Assembly (NCBI RefSeq): GCF_036346105.1 | Contig: NZ_CP107811.1 | Coordinates: 4,359,501 to 4,423,500, forward strand | Length of the DNA: 64,000 nucleotides | Source: Streptomyces sp. NBC_00539 | GTDB taxonomy: Bacteria > Actinomycetota > Actinomycetes > Streptomycetales > Streptomycetaceae | Direction: 5' to 3' | Shown here: in pieces, positions 53,965 through 62,299 of the stretch | Position numbering within the stretch: position 1 is the stretch's first letter | Layout of the letters: each line of letters starts with the position of its first letter | The notes under the pieces: model-generated | The model's database searches: none | Told to the model about the DNA's origin: nothing | What the model saw: the letters and a program-made list of their open reading frames with translations, nothing else | Made by a program: the position numbers and the translations under genes

Positions 53965-54432
53965 TCAGATGCCGAGGTCCTTGATGATCTTGGCTACGTG
54001 GCCCGTCGCCTTCACGTTGTAGAGGGCGCGTTCGACCTTGCCCTCCTCGTCGACGATCACCGTCGAGCGGATGACCCCGGTGACCGTCTTGCCGTACAGC
54101 TTCTTCTCGCCGAACGCGCCGTACGCCGCCAGGACCTCCTTGGAGGGGTCGCCGACCAGCGTCACCTTCAAGTGCTCCTGCTCGCGGAACTTCGCCAGCT
54201 TCTCCGGCTTGTCGGGCGACACGCCGATCACGTCGTAACCCGCCTGGGCCAACACGGCCAGGTTGTCCGTGAAGTCGCACGCCTGCTTGGTGCAGCCCGG
54301 CGTCAGGGCGGCCGGGTAGAAGTAGACGATGACCTTGCGGCCCTTGTGGTCGGCGAGCGAGACCTCGTTGCCGTCCGCGTCGGGCAGGGTGAAGGCGGGG
54401 GCGGTGTCGCCCGGCTCAAGTCGCTCGCTCAT
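53965..54432 (-). CDS. bcp: Thioredoxin-dependent thiol peroxidase, peroxiredoxin Q
   Basis: 155 residues. Reduces hydrogen peroxide and lipid hydroperoxides. Peroxidatic Cys47 and resolving Cys52 in TPGCTKQACDF (the classic Cys-x4-Cys of the BCP type), TLPDADGNEVSLADHKGRKVIVYFYPAALTPG before it, and IRSTVIVDEEGKVERALYNVKATGHV after it. The usual Lys/Asn before TPGC is replaced by AAL, not critical. Divergent from the DUF3618 gene. Confidence 0.95.
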   Translation of the reverse strand: MSERLEPGDTAPAFTLPDADGNEVSLADHKGRKVIVYFYPAALTPGCTKQACDFTDNLAVLAQAGYDVIGVSPDKPEKLAKFREQEHLKVTLVGDPSKEVLAAYGAFGEKKLYGKTVTGVIRSTVIVDEEGKVERALYNVKATGHVAKIIKDLGI

Positions 54433-54565
54433 GTCAGCAGTCTCCTCGGGAGGGGATCGGTACGGTCCGAGACTAAGCTGACAGACTGTTCATGGTGGGC
54501 CACGCCCCTATGGCCGATCACGACCGGTCACGACGACCGACCACGACGACGACGGAGGCAGCGCG

Positions 54566-54886
54566 GTGCCGGAAGCCAGGACCCCCGCACAGATCGAGGC
54601 GGACATCGTCCGCCGCCGTGAGCAGCTCGCCGAGACGCTCGACGAGATCGGCGTGCGCATGCATCCGAAGACGATCGTCGGGGACGCGAAGGCCAAGGTC
54701 GCCTCCAAGATCGACCACACCGCCGGCCGTGCCGTCGTGGCCGTGAACAAGCTGGTCACCGATCTGAAGGACGGTCTGCGCCATGAGGACGGGGCGCCCC
54801 GCATCGAGCGGATCGTGCCGGTCGCGCTGGTGGCGACCGGGCTGGTGGGGCTGCTCGTGCTGACGGCGCGCCGCAAGCGCGGATGA
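54566..54886 (+). CDS. DUF3618 family membrane protein
   Basis: 106 residues, GTG 54566. DUF3618 signature: TPAQIEADIVRRREQLAETLDEIGVRMHP at the N-terminus, amphipathic middle (AGRAVVAVNKLVTDLK), and a C-terminal transmembrane helix RIVPVALVATGLVGLLVLTARRKRG. Unknown function; often near phage-holin-like or stress membrane genes. Confidence 0.9.
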   Translation: MPEARTPAQIEADIVRRREQLAETLDEIGVRMHPKTIVGDAKAKVASKIDHTAGRAVVAVNKLVTDLKDGLRHEDGAPRIERIVPVALVATGLVGLLVLTARRKRG

Positions 54887-54926
54887 GGTGGGTGACCCTG
54901 CGGCGTGCCGGCCGGGCAGGGGCGGG

Positions 54927-54932
54927 TAGGTT
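54927..54932 (+). promoter_or_regulatory. -10 element TAGGTT of the GroES-like gene (leaderless)
   Basis: TAGGTT ends 6 nt before the GTG at 54939; no ribosome binding site. Confidence 0.5.
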
Positions 54933-54938
54933 CGGGTC

Positions 54939-55283
54939 GTGAGCGACAACACCACCACCCACGACAAGCTGCCCATCCGCATGCTGCACGACCGTGTGCT
55001 CGTACGTTCCGACCTGCCGGAGGGCGAGCGCCGCTCGGGCGGCGGCATCCTGATTCCGGCGACGGCCGCCGTCGGCAAGCGGCTGGCCTGGGCCGAGGTG
55101 GTCGCGGTCGGGCAGAACGTGCGCAGTGTCGAGCCGGGCGACCGGGTGCTGTACGACCCGGAGGACCGGGCCGAGGTCGAGGTGCGCGGGGCGACGTACG
55201 TGCTGATGCGCGAGCGGGATCTGCACGCCGTGGCCGCGGAGCGGCTGGAGGGGTCGAAGGACTCCACCGGGTTGTACCTGTGA
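54939..55283 (+). CDS. GroES-like co-chaperonin paralogue
   Basis: 114 residues from GTG 54939. Cpn10 fold: LPIRMLHDRVLVRSDLPEGERRSGGGILIPAT, EVVAVGQNVRSVEPGDRVLYDPEDRAEVEVRGATYVLMRERDL. The mobile loop lacks the exact hydrophobic tripeptide (IVL) of GroES, having GGILIP instead, and no groEL lies beside it, so it probably is not the main GroES of the cell. The extra C-terminus KDSTGLYL is short and variable. Leaderless. Confidence 0.88.
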   Translation: MSDNTTTHDKLPIRMLHDRVLVRSDLPEGERRSGGGILIPATAAVGKRLAWAEVVAVGQNVRSVEPGDRVLYDPEDRAEVEVRGATYVLMRERDLHAVAAERLEGSKDSTGLYL

Positions 55284-55379
55284 CGGCTGACGGATCCGGA
55301 GCGGTGCCGGCATCCGGAGCGGTGCCGGCGGCCCCTGAGCGCCGCTGACGGCCCCGGACGGCCGCTGTGCGAACCCCGC

Positions 55380-55409
55380 AAGGGCCGGTGACCGAGGTCA
55401 CCGGCCCTT
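55380..55409 (+). terminator. Terminator after the GroES-like gene
   Basis: Perfect 13-bp arms AAGGGCCGGTGAC / GTCACCGGCCCTT with loop CGAG, upstream of the riboswitch. Confidence 0.85.
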
Positions 55410-55433
55410 CTGCATGCCCTTTGCTACGGTGGT

Positions 55434-55492
55434 GGGGAAACCCCGACGAGACGCGCCGTACCGGGTAGCTGGACGCAAAGACGACGCACCCC
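55434..55492 (+). ncRNA. Guanidine-III (ykkC-III) riboswitch
   Basis: Leader of the SugE/Gdx gene. Segments CCCCGACGAG, ACGCGCCGTACCGGG, and GACGCAAAGACGACGCACCCC match the conserved pieces of guanidine-III aptamers from actinobacteria (CCGGACGAG..., GCGCCGTACCCGG, ...AAGACGGCGC). The pairing of CGCGCC-type strands with GCACCCC gives the expected pseudoknot near the ribosome binding site GGAGG at 55508. Guanidinium binding would free translation of the exporter. Confidence 0.85.
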
Positions 55493-55521
55493 GTTCCGCT
55501 CTCGTTCCGGAGGTGCCCGTC

Positions 55522-55842
55522 ATGGCCTGGGTTCTGCTTCTCGTCGCCGGTCTGCTCGAAGTCGGCTGGTCGATCGGTATGAAGTTCACCGAGGGATTCA
55601 CCCGGCTCTGGCCCAGCGTGTTCACGGGCGCCGGCATCGTCGCGAGCATGGTGCTGTTGTCGTACGCGGCGAAGACGCTGCCCATCGGTACGGCTTACGG
55701 CGTGTGGGTGGGTATCGGCGCGGCCGGTGCGGCGCTGCTCGGGATGGCGGTGCTGGGGGAGCCCGTCACCGCCGCCCGGATCTTCTTCATCTGTCTGCTG
55801 CTGGTCGCGGTGGTGGGGTTGAAGGCGACCTCCGGCCACTGA
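55522..55842 (+). CDS. gdx: Guanidinium exporter, SugE/Gdx (small multidrug resistance family)
   Basis: 106 residues, four helices. SMR protein with the essential Glu13 in VAGLLEVGWSIGMKFTEGF; the Gdx signature GWxxGxK and the ending VVGLKATSGH support the guanidinium-specific subgroup rather than a polyaromatic drug exporter. The guanidine-III riboswitch just upstream makes the substrate assignment strong. Functions as a dual-topology homodimer in the membrane. ATG 55522, GGAGG 9 nt before. Confidence 0.93.
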   Translation: MAWVLLLVAGLLEVGWSIGMKFTEGFTRLWPSVFTGAGIVASMVLLSYAAKTLPIGTAYGVWVGIGAAGAALLGMAVLGEPVTAARIFFICLLLVAVVGLKATSGH

Positions 55843-55876
55843 CCCGGGCGCGGCCGGGGCTCTTCGAGGCAGCGGG

Positions 55877-58330
55877 CTATTCGAGGTAGCGCGACGGGGG
55901 GCGGGAGCGGCGGCCCGCGTCGATGCCGCCCAGGACTCCGGCGGTGGTGCCCGCGAGGGTCCCGCCCGTGCCGGTTCCCGTGCCCGTGCTCGTGCCCGTT
56001 CCCGTGGTGTTTCCGGCGGTGGTGCCGGTGGTGGTTCCGCTGTCGGTGCCGGCGTCGCCCCGGCCGCCGTCCGTGCGGCCGCCGTCGGTCTGCCCGCCCG
56101 TGTCCTGGCCCGCCGTGGTTTCGCCGCCGTCCTGTCCGCCCTGGTCCTGTCCGCCCGTGGGGCGCGTGGGACGGTGCGGGCGGCCGGGTCGGCTGGGCGG
56201 GACGGGAGGGAGGGGGGTGGTGCCCGGGGGCTGCTCGGGGTTGGTCGGGGTGAAGGGGGGCGGGGAGGGGACCGCGCCCGGCTGGAGTTCCAGGTCGAAG
56301 TCGAGGGGGTCGCTGCCGGCCAGGGCCGTCTTCGTGTACTGGGCCCAGATCCTGGCCGGGTACCCGCCGCCGCCGAGGCGGTCTTCGCCCAGTGCCCCGT
56401 ACAGGGATTCGAGGGCGCCGGTGTCGGGGTCCTGGCCCATCACGGAGACCACCGTGACCAGGTCGGGGGTGTACGCGGCGAACCAGGCGGAGCGGTCGAG
56501 TTCCGCGGTGCCGGTCTTGCCCGCCGCCGGGCGGCCGGCCGCGAGGGCGGCGGTGCCGGTGCCGTTGTCGACGACGCTGACCAGCATGGAGGTGGTGGTG
56601 TCGGCGGCTTCGCGGCTGACGGCCTGGCGCGGGGCGCGGTCGGGCAGCTGGACGTTCTCGTCGCCCTTGCTGATCTTGTCCACGAGGGTGTACGGGGTGT
56701 GGCGGCCGTGATCGGCGAGTGTCGCGTAGGCCTGGGTCATGTCGAGCACGCTGGCTTGGAGGGTGCCGAGCGCCATGGCCGGTCCGGGGTCGAAGTTGGG
56801 GGTGTCCTCGGGGATGCCGAGGGCGATGGCGGTCCGCTTGACCTTGTCCGTGCCGACGTCGACGACCATCTGGGCGAACACGGTGTTGACGGAGAGGTCG
56901 GTGGCGGTGTTGACGGTGATGTCCCCGTACGACTGCTGGCCCTCGTTCTCGGGCGCGTAGGGGATCCGGGTCCCGATGACGCGGCGTTTGTTGTCGCCGT
57001 TGTAGAGGGTGTTGGGGGTGATGCGGCGGCCGTCCTGGGTGCGGGCGTCGTTGTCGACGGCGGACGCGAAGACGAACGGCTTGAAGGTCGAGGCCACTTG
57101 GTAGTCGTGCCGGGTGGCGTTGTTGACGTACTGCTTGGTGTAGTCGAGGCCGCCGTACATCGCGACGACCTTTCCGGTGGTGGGGTCGATGGAGGCGCCG
57201 CCGGCCCGGACCACCCGGTCGGCCTTGTGGGTCTGCGGGTCGAGTCTGCTGATCAGCTGTGCTTCCGCGGCGGCGACGATGGCGTTCTGGCGGCGCTTGT
57301 CGATGGTGGTGGTGATGCGGAAGCCGCCTTCGGAGAGCGTCTTGTCGTCGACGATCTTGTGTTCGACGATGTAGTCCTTGACGGCTTCGACGAGGTAGCC
57401 GCGCTGCCCGGAGAGGCCGGCGGCGGGGCGGATCTTCCCGGGTTCGGGGAAGCGGGCGGCCGCGCGTTCGGCGGGGGTCATCCAGCCCTTCTTGACCATG
57501 CCGTCGAGGACGTAGTTCCAGCGGGCGAGGGCGCGGCCGCGGCCTTGCGGGTGGGCGACGACGTCGAATGCGCCGGGGGAGTTGAGGAGGGTGGCGAGGT
57601 AGGCGCCCTCGGTGGTGGTGAGTTTGCCGACGTCCTTGCCGTAGTAGGCCTGGGCGGCGGCCTGGATGCCGTAGGCGTTGCGGCCGAAGTAGCTGGTGTT
57701 CAGGTATCCCTCGAGGATGTAGTCCTTCGACTTCTCGCGTCCGAGTTTGATCGCGATGAAGAATTCCTTGGCTTTGCGCCGGACCGTCTGTTCCTGGCCC
57801 AAGTAGTAGTTCTTGACGTACTGCTGGGTGATGGTGGAGCCGGACTGGGTGCCTTTGCCGGCGAGCGTGTTCCAGGCGGCGCGCAGCATCGCCTTCGGGT
57901 CCACCGCCCGTTCGGAGTAGAAGTCCCGGTCTTCCGCCGCCAGTACCGTCTCCTGCACCGTTCGGGGGATCTGTGAGAGTGCGACGTTGACGCGGTTGAC
58001 CTCGCCGTCGCGGGCGAGCTGGGAGCCGTCGGCGTAGAGGTAGAGGTTGGACTGGGCGGTGGCGGTGGCGTTGGCGGGCGGGATGTCGACCAGGAGGTAG
58101 CCGGCGATCAGGGCGCCGCCGATCAGCAGGGCGATGAGCAGGATGCCGCCGAGGAGCATGCGCCAGGTGGGGAAGGCCCTGCGCCATCCGGTCCGCTTCC
58201 GGTTCCGGTTGCGCCCGGTCTGCGGCTCGGCCGGCGGGCCGGGCGCCTTTTCGGGCGGCGGTCCGGCGTTCGCACCAGGGGTGTCGGGGTCGCGAGGGGT
58301 CCAGCCCGGGGGTAGTGACTGGTCGTTCAT
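55877..58330 (-). CDS. Class A penicillin-binding protein (transglycosylase-transpeptidase)
   Basis: 817 residues. Cytosolic Pro/Arg-rich head, one transmembrane helix (MLLGGILLIALLIGGALIAG, about residues 58-80), GT51 glycosyltransferase with catalytic Glu133 in AAEDRDFYS and GSTITQQYVKN, then a transpeptidase domain with active-site Ser414 in STFK, SVN at 480-482 and KTG at 605-607. C-terminal about 150 residues are Pro then Gly/Thr rich (TGTGTSTGTGTGTG), disordered. Polymerises and cross-links peptidoglycan; one of several class A PBPs in Streptomyces. ATG 58330. Confidence 0.96.
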   Translation of the reverse strand: MNDQSLPPGWTPRDPDTPGANAGPPPEKAPGPPAEPQTGRNRNRKRTGWRRAFPTWRMLLGGILLIALLIGGALIAGYLLVDIPPANATATAQSNLYLYADGSQLARDGEVNRVNVALSQIPRTVQETVLAAEDRDFYSERAVDPKAMLRAAWNTLAGKGTQSGSTITQQYVKNYYLGQEQTVRRKAKEFFIAIKLGREKSKDYILEGYLNTSYFGRNAYGIQAAAQAYYGKDVGKLTTTEGAYLATLLNSPGAFDVVAHPQGRGRALARWNYVLDGMVKKGWMTPAERAAARFPEPGKIRPAAGLSGQRGYLVEAVKDYIVEHKIVDDKTLSEGGFRITTTIDKRRQNAIVAAAEAQLISRLDPQTHKADRVVRAGGASIDPTTGKVVAMYGGLDYTKQYVNNATRHDYQVASTFKPFVFASAVDNDARTQDGRRITPNTLYNGDNKRRVIGTRIPYAPENEGQQSYGDITVNTATDLSVNTVFAQMVVDVGTDKVKRTAIALGIPEDTPNFDPGPAMALGTLQASVLDMTQAYATLADHGRHTPYTLVDKISKGDENVQLPDRAPRQAVSREAADTTTSMLVSVVDNGTGTAALAAGRPAAGKTGTAELDRSAWFAAYTPDLVTVVSVMGQDPDTGALESLYGALGEDRLGGGGYPARIWAQYTKTALAGSDPLDFDLELQPGAVPSPPPFTPTNPEQPPGTTPLPPVPPSRPGRPHRPTRPTGGQDQGGQDGGETTAGQDTGGQTDGGRTDGGRGDAGTDSGTTTGTTAGNTTGTGTSTGTGTGTGGTLAGTTAGVLGGIDAGRRSRPPSRYLE

Positions 58331-58503
58331 CTCCGGGGCTCCTCGACGGTGTACGACATATCCGCATCTGTGCCAATGGTGTCTACCTGATAGCCGATGT
58401 GCGTGCTTCGGACGGGCGTAAATCCGTCGCGTGGCTCGCCCCTCCGCACTAAGCTCGCGCGCTTTGGCCGACGTAGGAACGACCTGGGAAGGGGAGGGAT
58501 ACG

Positions 58504-59451
58504 GTGCGCCGGGAAGTGAGCCGGGAAGTGAGCCGGGGAGCGGACGCCGAAGGGGAAGCGGAAGGGGAAGCCGAAGCGGAAGCGGAAGCCGGCACGGGGA
58601 GCGGGGACGTCCGCCGCAGGGCGGTGGCCGGGGACGCGGGGCACTGCTTGCGGCTGTACGGGGCCGTCGCGGTCGGCGGGTTCCGGCGATACGCCACCTA
58701 CGGGACGGCCACGGCGGCCGGTGTGTTCACCAACACCGTGTTCGGCTTCATCCTCGCGTACACGTACGTGGCGCTGTGGGACGAGCGGCCCGGCCTCGGC
58801 GGCTACAGCCAGGGGCAGGCACTGGCCTTCATCTGGGTCAGCCAGTCGCTGCTGGCCGCCGCCGCGCTGATGGGCGGAGGGTTCCAGGAGGAGTTCCAGG
58901 AGCGCGTCCGGACGGGCGACATCGCCGTCGACCTGTACCGCCCCGCCGACCTCCAGCTGTGGTGGCTCGCGGCCGACATGGGCAGGGCCGCCTTCCAGCT
59001 GCTGGGGCGCGGGCTGGTGCCGGTCCTGGCGGGGGCGCTCGCCTTCCCGCTGGCGCTGCCCGCCGATCCGGTGCGCTGGCTGCTGTTCGTGGTGGCCGTG
59101 GTGCTCGGCCTGGTGGTGAGTTTCGCGGTGCGGTTCCTGCTGGGGCTGGCGGCGTTCTGGCTGCTGGACGGCACCGGGATCAACATGATGGCCGGTCTGG
59201 TCTCGGTGTTCTTCTCCGGGATGCTGCTGCCGCTGACCGTCTTCCCGGGCGGGTTCGGGGACGTGGTCCGGATGCTGCCGTGGGCGGCGATGCTCCAGGT
59301 GCCGATGGACGTCCTGCTGGGTGAGGGCGCGGGGGCGGGCGGCGCGGGAGGGGCGCTCGCGTTCCAGGCCGGGTGGGCGCTGGTGTTGTTGGGTGCGGGC
59401 CGGCTGATGCAGGCGGCCGCGACGCGGAAGGTGGTGGTCCAGGGTGGCTGA
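58504..59451 (+). CDS. ABC-2 type transporter permease 1 (DUF990-type)
   Basis: 315 residues from GTG 58504. Glu/Ala-rich head with GEAEGEAEAEAEAG repeats, then six helices with the DUF990/ABC2_membrane_6 pattern: GVFTNTVFGFILAYTYVALW, YSQGQALAFIWVSQSLLAA, GDIAVDLYRPADLQLWWLAADM, INMMAGLVSVFFSGMLLPLTVFPG. Overlaps the next gene by 8 bp. Substrate unknown; such exporters pair with a second permease and one ATPase, all present here. Confidence 0.9.
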   Translation: MRREVSREVSRGADAEGEAEGEAEAEAEAGTGSGDVRRRAVAGDAGHCLRLYGAVAVGGFRRYATYGTATAAGVFTNTVFGFILAYTYVALWDERPGLGGYSQGQALAFIWVSQSLLAAAALMGGGFQEEFQERVRTGDIAVDLYRPADLQLWWLAADMGRAAFQLLGRGLVPVLAGALAFPLALPADPVRWLLFVVAVVLGLVVSFAVRFLLGLAAFWLLDGTGINMMAGLVSVFFSGMLLPLTVFPGGFGDVVRMLPWAAMLQVPMDVLLGEGAGAGGAGGALAFQAGWALVLLGAGRLMQAAATRKVVVQGG

Positions 59452-60325
59452 CGCGGTGCTCGGGCGTGAGCGGGAGGGGCCGCCGGCGGCGGTGTGGGAG
59501 CGGGAGCCGCGGCGCCACCGGGCGTGGGAGGGGCTGCGCTGCTACGGGCTGATCGCCGCGATGTGGATCCGCTCCGCGATGACGTACCGGATGTCCTTCC
59601 TGCTGGCCACCGTCGGCCACGCGGCGGTCACCCTCCTCGACTTCGCCGCGATCTACATCATGTTCACGCACGTGGACGCCCTCGGCGGGTTCTCGCTCCC
59701 CGAGATCGCCCTGCTGTACGGGTCCAGCTCGACCTCGCTGGGCCTGGCCAACCTGCTGCTCGGCAACACCGACCGGATGGGCACGCGGATCCGTGACGGC
59801 TCGCTGGACGGCATGCTGGTGCGCCCGGTCCCGGTGCTCGCGCAGGTGGCGGCGGACCGGTTCGCGCTGCGCCGGCTCGGCCGGATCGCGCAGGGCTGCG
59901 GGGTGCTGGTGTGGGCGGTGGCGGCGCTGGACGTGGACTGGACGGCAGGGAAGGTGCTGCTGGTGCCGGTGATGGTGCTGGCGGGTACCGCGATCTTCGC
60001 GGCGGTGATGGTGGCCGGGGCGGCCTTCCAGTTCGCGGCCGGCGACGCGGCGGAGGTGGTCAACTCCTTCACGTACGGCGGCTGCACGATGCTGGAGTAC
60101 CCGCCGACGGTGTTCGCGAAGGAGCTGCTGCGCGGGGTGACCTTCGTCGTCCCGCTCGCGTTCGTCAACTGGCTGCCCGCGCTGTACGTGCTGGGGCGGC
60201 CCGATCCGCTGGGGCTGCCGGGCTGGGTCGCGTTCCTGAGCCCGCTCGTGGCCTTCGCGGTGTTCGTGCCCGCGTCGCTGGCGTGGCGCGCGGGACTTCG
60301 TTCGTACCGGAGCACGGGGAGCTGA
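59444..60325 (+). CDS. ABC-2 type transporter permease 2 (DUF990-type)
   Basis: 293 residues from GTG 59444. Six predicted helices; family segments [89 protein letters not shown] and YPPTVFAKELLRGVTFVVPLAFVNWLPALYVLG. Forms a heterodimer with the preceding permease. Coupled to it by overlap, 9 bp from the ATPase gene. Confidence 0.92.
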   Translation: MADAVLGREREGPPAAVWEREPRRHRAWEGLRCYGLIAAMWIRSAMTYRMSFLLATVGHAAVTLLDFAAIYIMFTHVDALGGFSLPEIALLYGSSSTSLGLANLLLGNTDRMGTRIRDGSLDGMLVRPVPVLAQVAADRFALRRLGRIAQGCGVLVWAVAALDVDWTAGKVLLVPVMVLAGTAIFAAVMVAGAAFQFAAGDAAEVVNSFTYGGCTMLEYPPTVFAKELLRGVTFVVPLAFVNWLPALYVLGRPDPLGLPGWVAFLSPLVAFAVFVPASLAWRAGLRSYRSTGS

Positions 60326-60334
60326 GGACAGGGC

Positions 60335-61303
60335 ATGAGCGAAGTACTGATCGAGCTGGACGGCGTCGAGAAGGTGTTCACGGTCCGGCGCCGGGTGGGG
60401 CTGGTACGGCGGGAGAAACGGCAGGTGAGGGCCGTGGACGGGATCGGTTTCACGGTCGGCAGGGGGGAGATGGTCGGCTACATCGGGCCCAACGGCGCGG
60501 GGAAGTCCACGACGATCAAGATGCTGACCGGGATCCTCACCCCCAGCGCCGGCCGGCTGCGCGTCGCGGGCATCGACCCGGCCCGGGAGCGGATGCGCCT
60601 CGCGCACCGGATGGGGGTGGTGTTCGGGCAGCGCACGACGCTGTGGTGGGACCTGCCGCTCAAGGATTCGTACGGGCTGATGCGGAGGATGTACCGGATC
60701 CCCGAGGCGAGGTACCGGGCGAACCTGGAGCGCTGCGTGGAGCGGCTGGACCTGGGGGAGCTGCTGGACGTGCCGGTACGGCAGTTGTCGCTGGGGCAGC
60801 GGATGCGCGGCGACATCGCGGCGGCGCTGCTGCACGATCCGGACGTGCTGTACCTGGACGAGCCGACGATCGGGCTGGACGTGGTGAGCAAGGCGAAGGT
60901 ACGGGCCTTCCTGCGGCAGCTGAACGCAGAACTCGGGACGACGGTGCTGCTCACGACGCACGACCTCCAGGACATCGAGCAGCTGTGCGAGCGGGTGATG
61001 GTCATCGACCACGGGCGCCTGATGTACGACGGCCCGCTGGGCGGGCTGCACGCGGCGGGCGCGGCGGGGGAGAGCGAGCGGACGCTGGTGGTGGACCTGG
61101 AACGGGAGTTTCCGCCGCTGGTGGTGCCGGGGGCGCGGGTGGTACGGGTGGAGGGGGCGCGGCAGTGGCTGGCGTTCCCGGCGCAGGCGTCGGCGGCGCC
61201 GCTGGTGGCGGCCGTGGCGGCGGGGTACCCGCTGCTGGACCTGTCGGTGCGGGAGCCGGACATCGAGGAGGTCATCGCCCGGATGTACGCGGGGCGGGGG
61301 TAG
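60335..61303 (+). CDS. ABC transporter ATP-binding protein
   Basis: 322 residues. Complete nucleotide-binding domain: Walker A GPNGAGKST (51-59), Q-loop VVFGQRTTLWWDLPLKDSY, signature LSLGQRMRGD, Walker B VLYLDEPTIGLD, H-loop LTTHDLQD. LSLGQ replaces the common LSGGQ, typical of this DUF990-associated group. A C-terminal domain of about 80 residues follows. Energises the two permeases upstream. Export is likely from the fold type. Confidence 0.95.
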   Translation: MSEVLIELDGVEKVFTVRRRVGLVRREKRQVRAVDGIGFTVGRGEMVGYIGPNGAGKSTTIKMLTGILTPSAGRLRVAGIDPARERMRLAHRMGVVFGQRTTLWWDLPLKDSYGLMRRMYRIPEARYRANLERCVERLDLGELLDVPVRQLSLGQRMRGDIAAALLHDPDVLYLDEPTIGLDVVSKAKVRAFLRQLNAELGTTVLLTTHDLQDIEQLCERVMVIDHGRLMYDGPLGGLHAAGAAGESERTLVVDLEREFPPLVVPGARVVRVEGARQWLAFPAQASAAPLVAAVAAGYPLLDLSVREPDIEEVIARMYAGRG

Positions 61304-61371
61304 GGGGAAATCAGGGTCGGTCCCGGGGTCCGGTACGGGGCCGGAACGTACAACTGCCCGGGGTCAGTACA

Positions 61372-61377
61372 TAGTCT
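61372..61377 (+). promoter_or_regulatory. -10 element TAGTCT of the DUF1707 gene (leaderless)
   Basis: TAGTCT ends 6 nt before the ATG at 61384; no ribosome binding site. Confidence 0.5.
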
Positions 61378-61383
61378 GGTCCC

Positions 61384-62235
61384 ATGAATGAGGAGCGGCC
61401 GGAGAAGCCGTTGACGGAGGGGTCGTTGCCGCAGGAGCCGTCCTCGGAGAAGGCGTCCGGGGAAAAGGCGTCCTTGGAAAAGGCGTCCCCGGAGAAGCCG
61501 TCCTTCGAGAAACGGCCGTCCTTGGTGGGGCCGCCGCTCGCCGGGGATGCGTTGCCGCAGCTGAGGGCCTCGGATGCCGACCGGGAGCGGGTGGTGGAGC
61601 GGCTGCGGGACGCGGTCGCCGAGGGCCGGCTCGACATGGAGGAGTTCGAGGAGCGCCTCGACGCGGCCTACACGTCGCGGACGTACGCGGAGCTGGCGCC
61701 GCTGACCCGCGACCTGCCCGAGCCGGGTGCCGAGGCGCCCCTGGCGTCGGCGCCGCAGGGGGCCGCGGTGGCGCGGCCGGCGTCCGGGTCGGCGTGGGCG
61801 GACCGCATCGGGGGCCAGGGCACCTGGTCGACGGGGATCGCCGTCATGTCGGGGTTCCAGCGCAAGGGCCGCTGGACGGTGCCCGCGCGGTTCGACGCGT
61901 TCGCGCTGATGGGGGGAGGGGAGCTCGACCTGCGCGAGGCGAACTTCGCCGAGCCGGAGGTCGTGATCAACTGCATCGCCGTGATGGGCGGCATCGAGAT
62001 CACCGTCCCGCCGGGCGTGGAGGTCGATGTACGGGGCATCGGCTTCATGGGGGCGTTCGACCACCGCGAGGGCCCCGGCGTGCCGGAGCCGGGCGCACCG
62101 CGGGTGGTGGTGACCGGCCTCGCCCTGATGGGCGGGGTGGAGGTACGGGTGAAGGAGCCGAAGGGCGTCAAGGGGTCCAAGGGCGGCAAGAGGGACGGGT
62201 CGGTGGACGGCCGGTCGCCTCGGAAGGAGCTGTAA
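61384..62235 (+). CDS. DUF1707 + LiaF-like (DUF2154) protein
   Basis: 283 residues. N-terminal Lys/Glu/Ser repeat EKASGEKASLEKASPEKPSFEK, then DUF1707 around residues 58-112 (LRASDADRERVVERLRDAVAEGRLDMEEFEERLDAAYTSRTYAELAPLTRDLP), a linker, and a C-terminal LiaF/cell-wall-active antibiotic response-like beta domain with repeated glycine turns (AVMSGFQRKGRW; ALMGGGELDLREA; AVMGGIEITVPPG; ALMGGVEVRV). No transmembrane helix between, so it is cytosolic. May take part in envelope stress sensing; not established. Leaderless start. Confidence 0.9.
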   Translation: MNEERPEKPLTEGSLPQEPSSEKASGEKASLEKASPEKPSFEKRPSLVGPPLAGDALPQLRASDADRERVVERLRDAVAEGRLDMEEFEERLDAAYTSRTYAELAPLTRDLPEPGAEAPLASAPQGAAVARPASGSAWADRIGGQGTWSTGIAVMSGFQRKGRWTVPARFDAFALMGGGELDLREANFAEPEVVINCIAVMGGIEITVPPGVEVDVRGIGFMGAFDHREGPGVPEPGAPRVVVTGLALMGGVEVRVKEPKGVKGSKGGKRDGSVDGRSPRKEL

Positions 62236-62299
62236 GGGGCTCTCGTGGCGGCGTGCTGGCGCGCCGGGAACTCCTGAGGCCGCCCGGGAGTCGGATGCT

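Noticed and set aside
53207-54280. Separate minus-strand protein of 357 residues upstream of the HNH gene
   Set aside because: Only the part from 53824 to about 53605 has the DTSHF family sequence; the rest is out-of-frame translation after the frameshift, and the region before 53824 overlaps bcp antisense sequence.
55695-58376. 893-codon minus-strand frame overlapping the class A PBP
   Set aside because: Out-of-frame shadow of the PBP; Arg/Pro-rich translation. The PBP frame has all catalytic motifs.
58365-58390. DasR-like sequence AATGGTGTCTACCTGA upstream of the ABC permease / PBP genes
   Set aside because: Only 9 of 16 consensus positions, and the dyad centre is broken.
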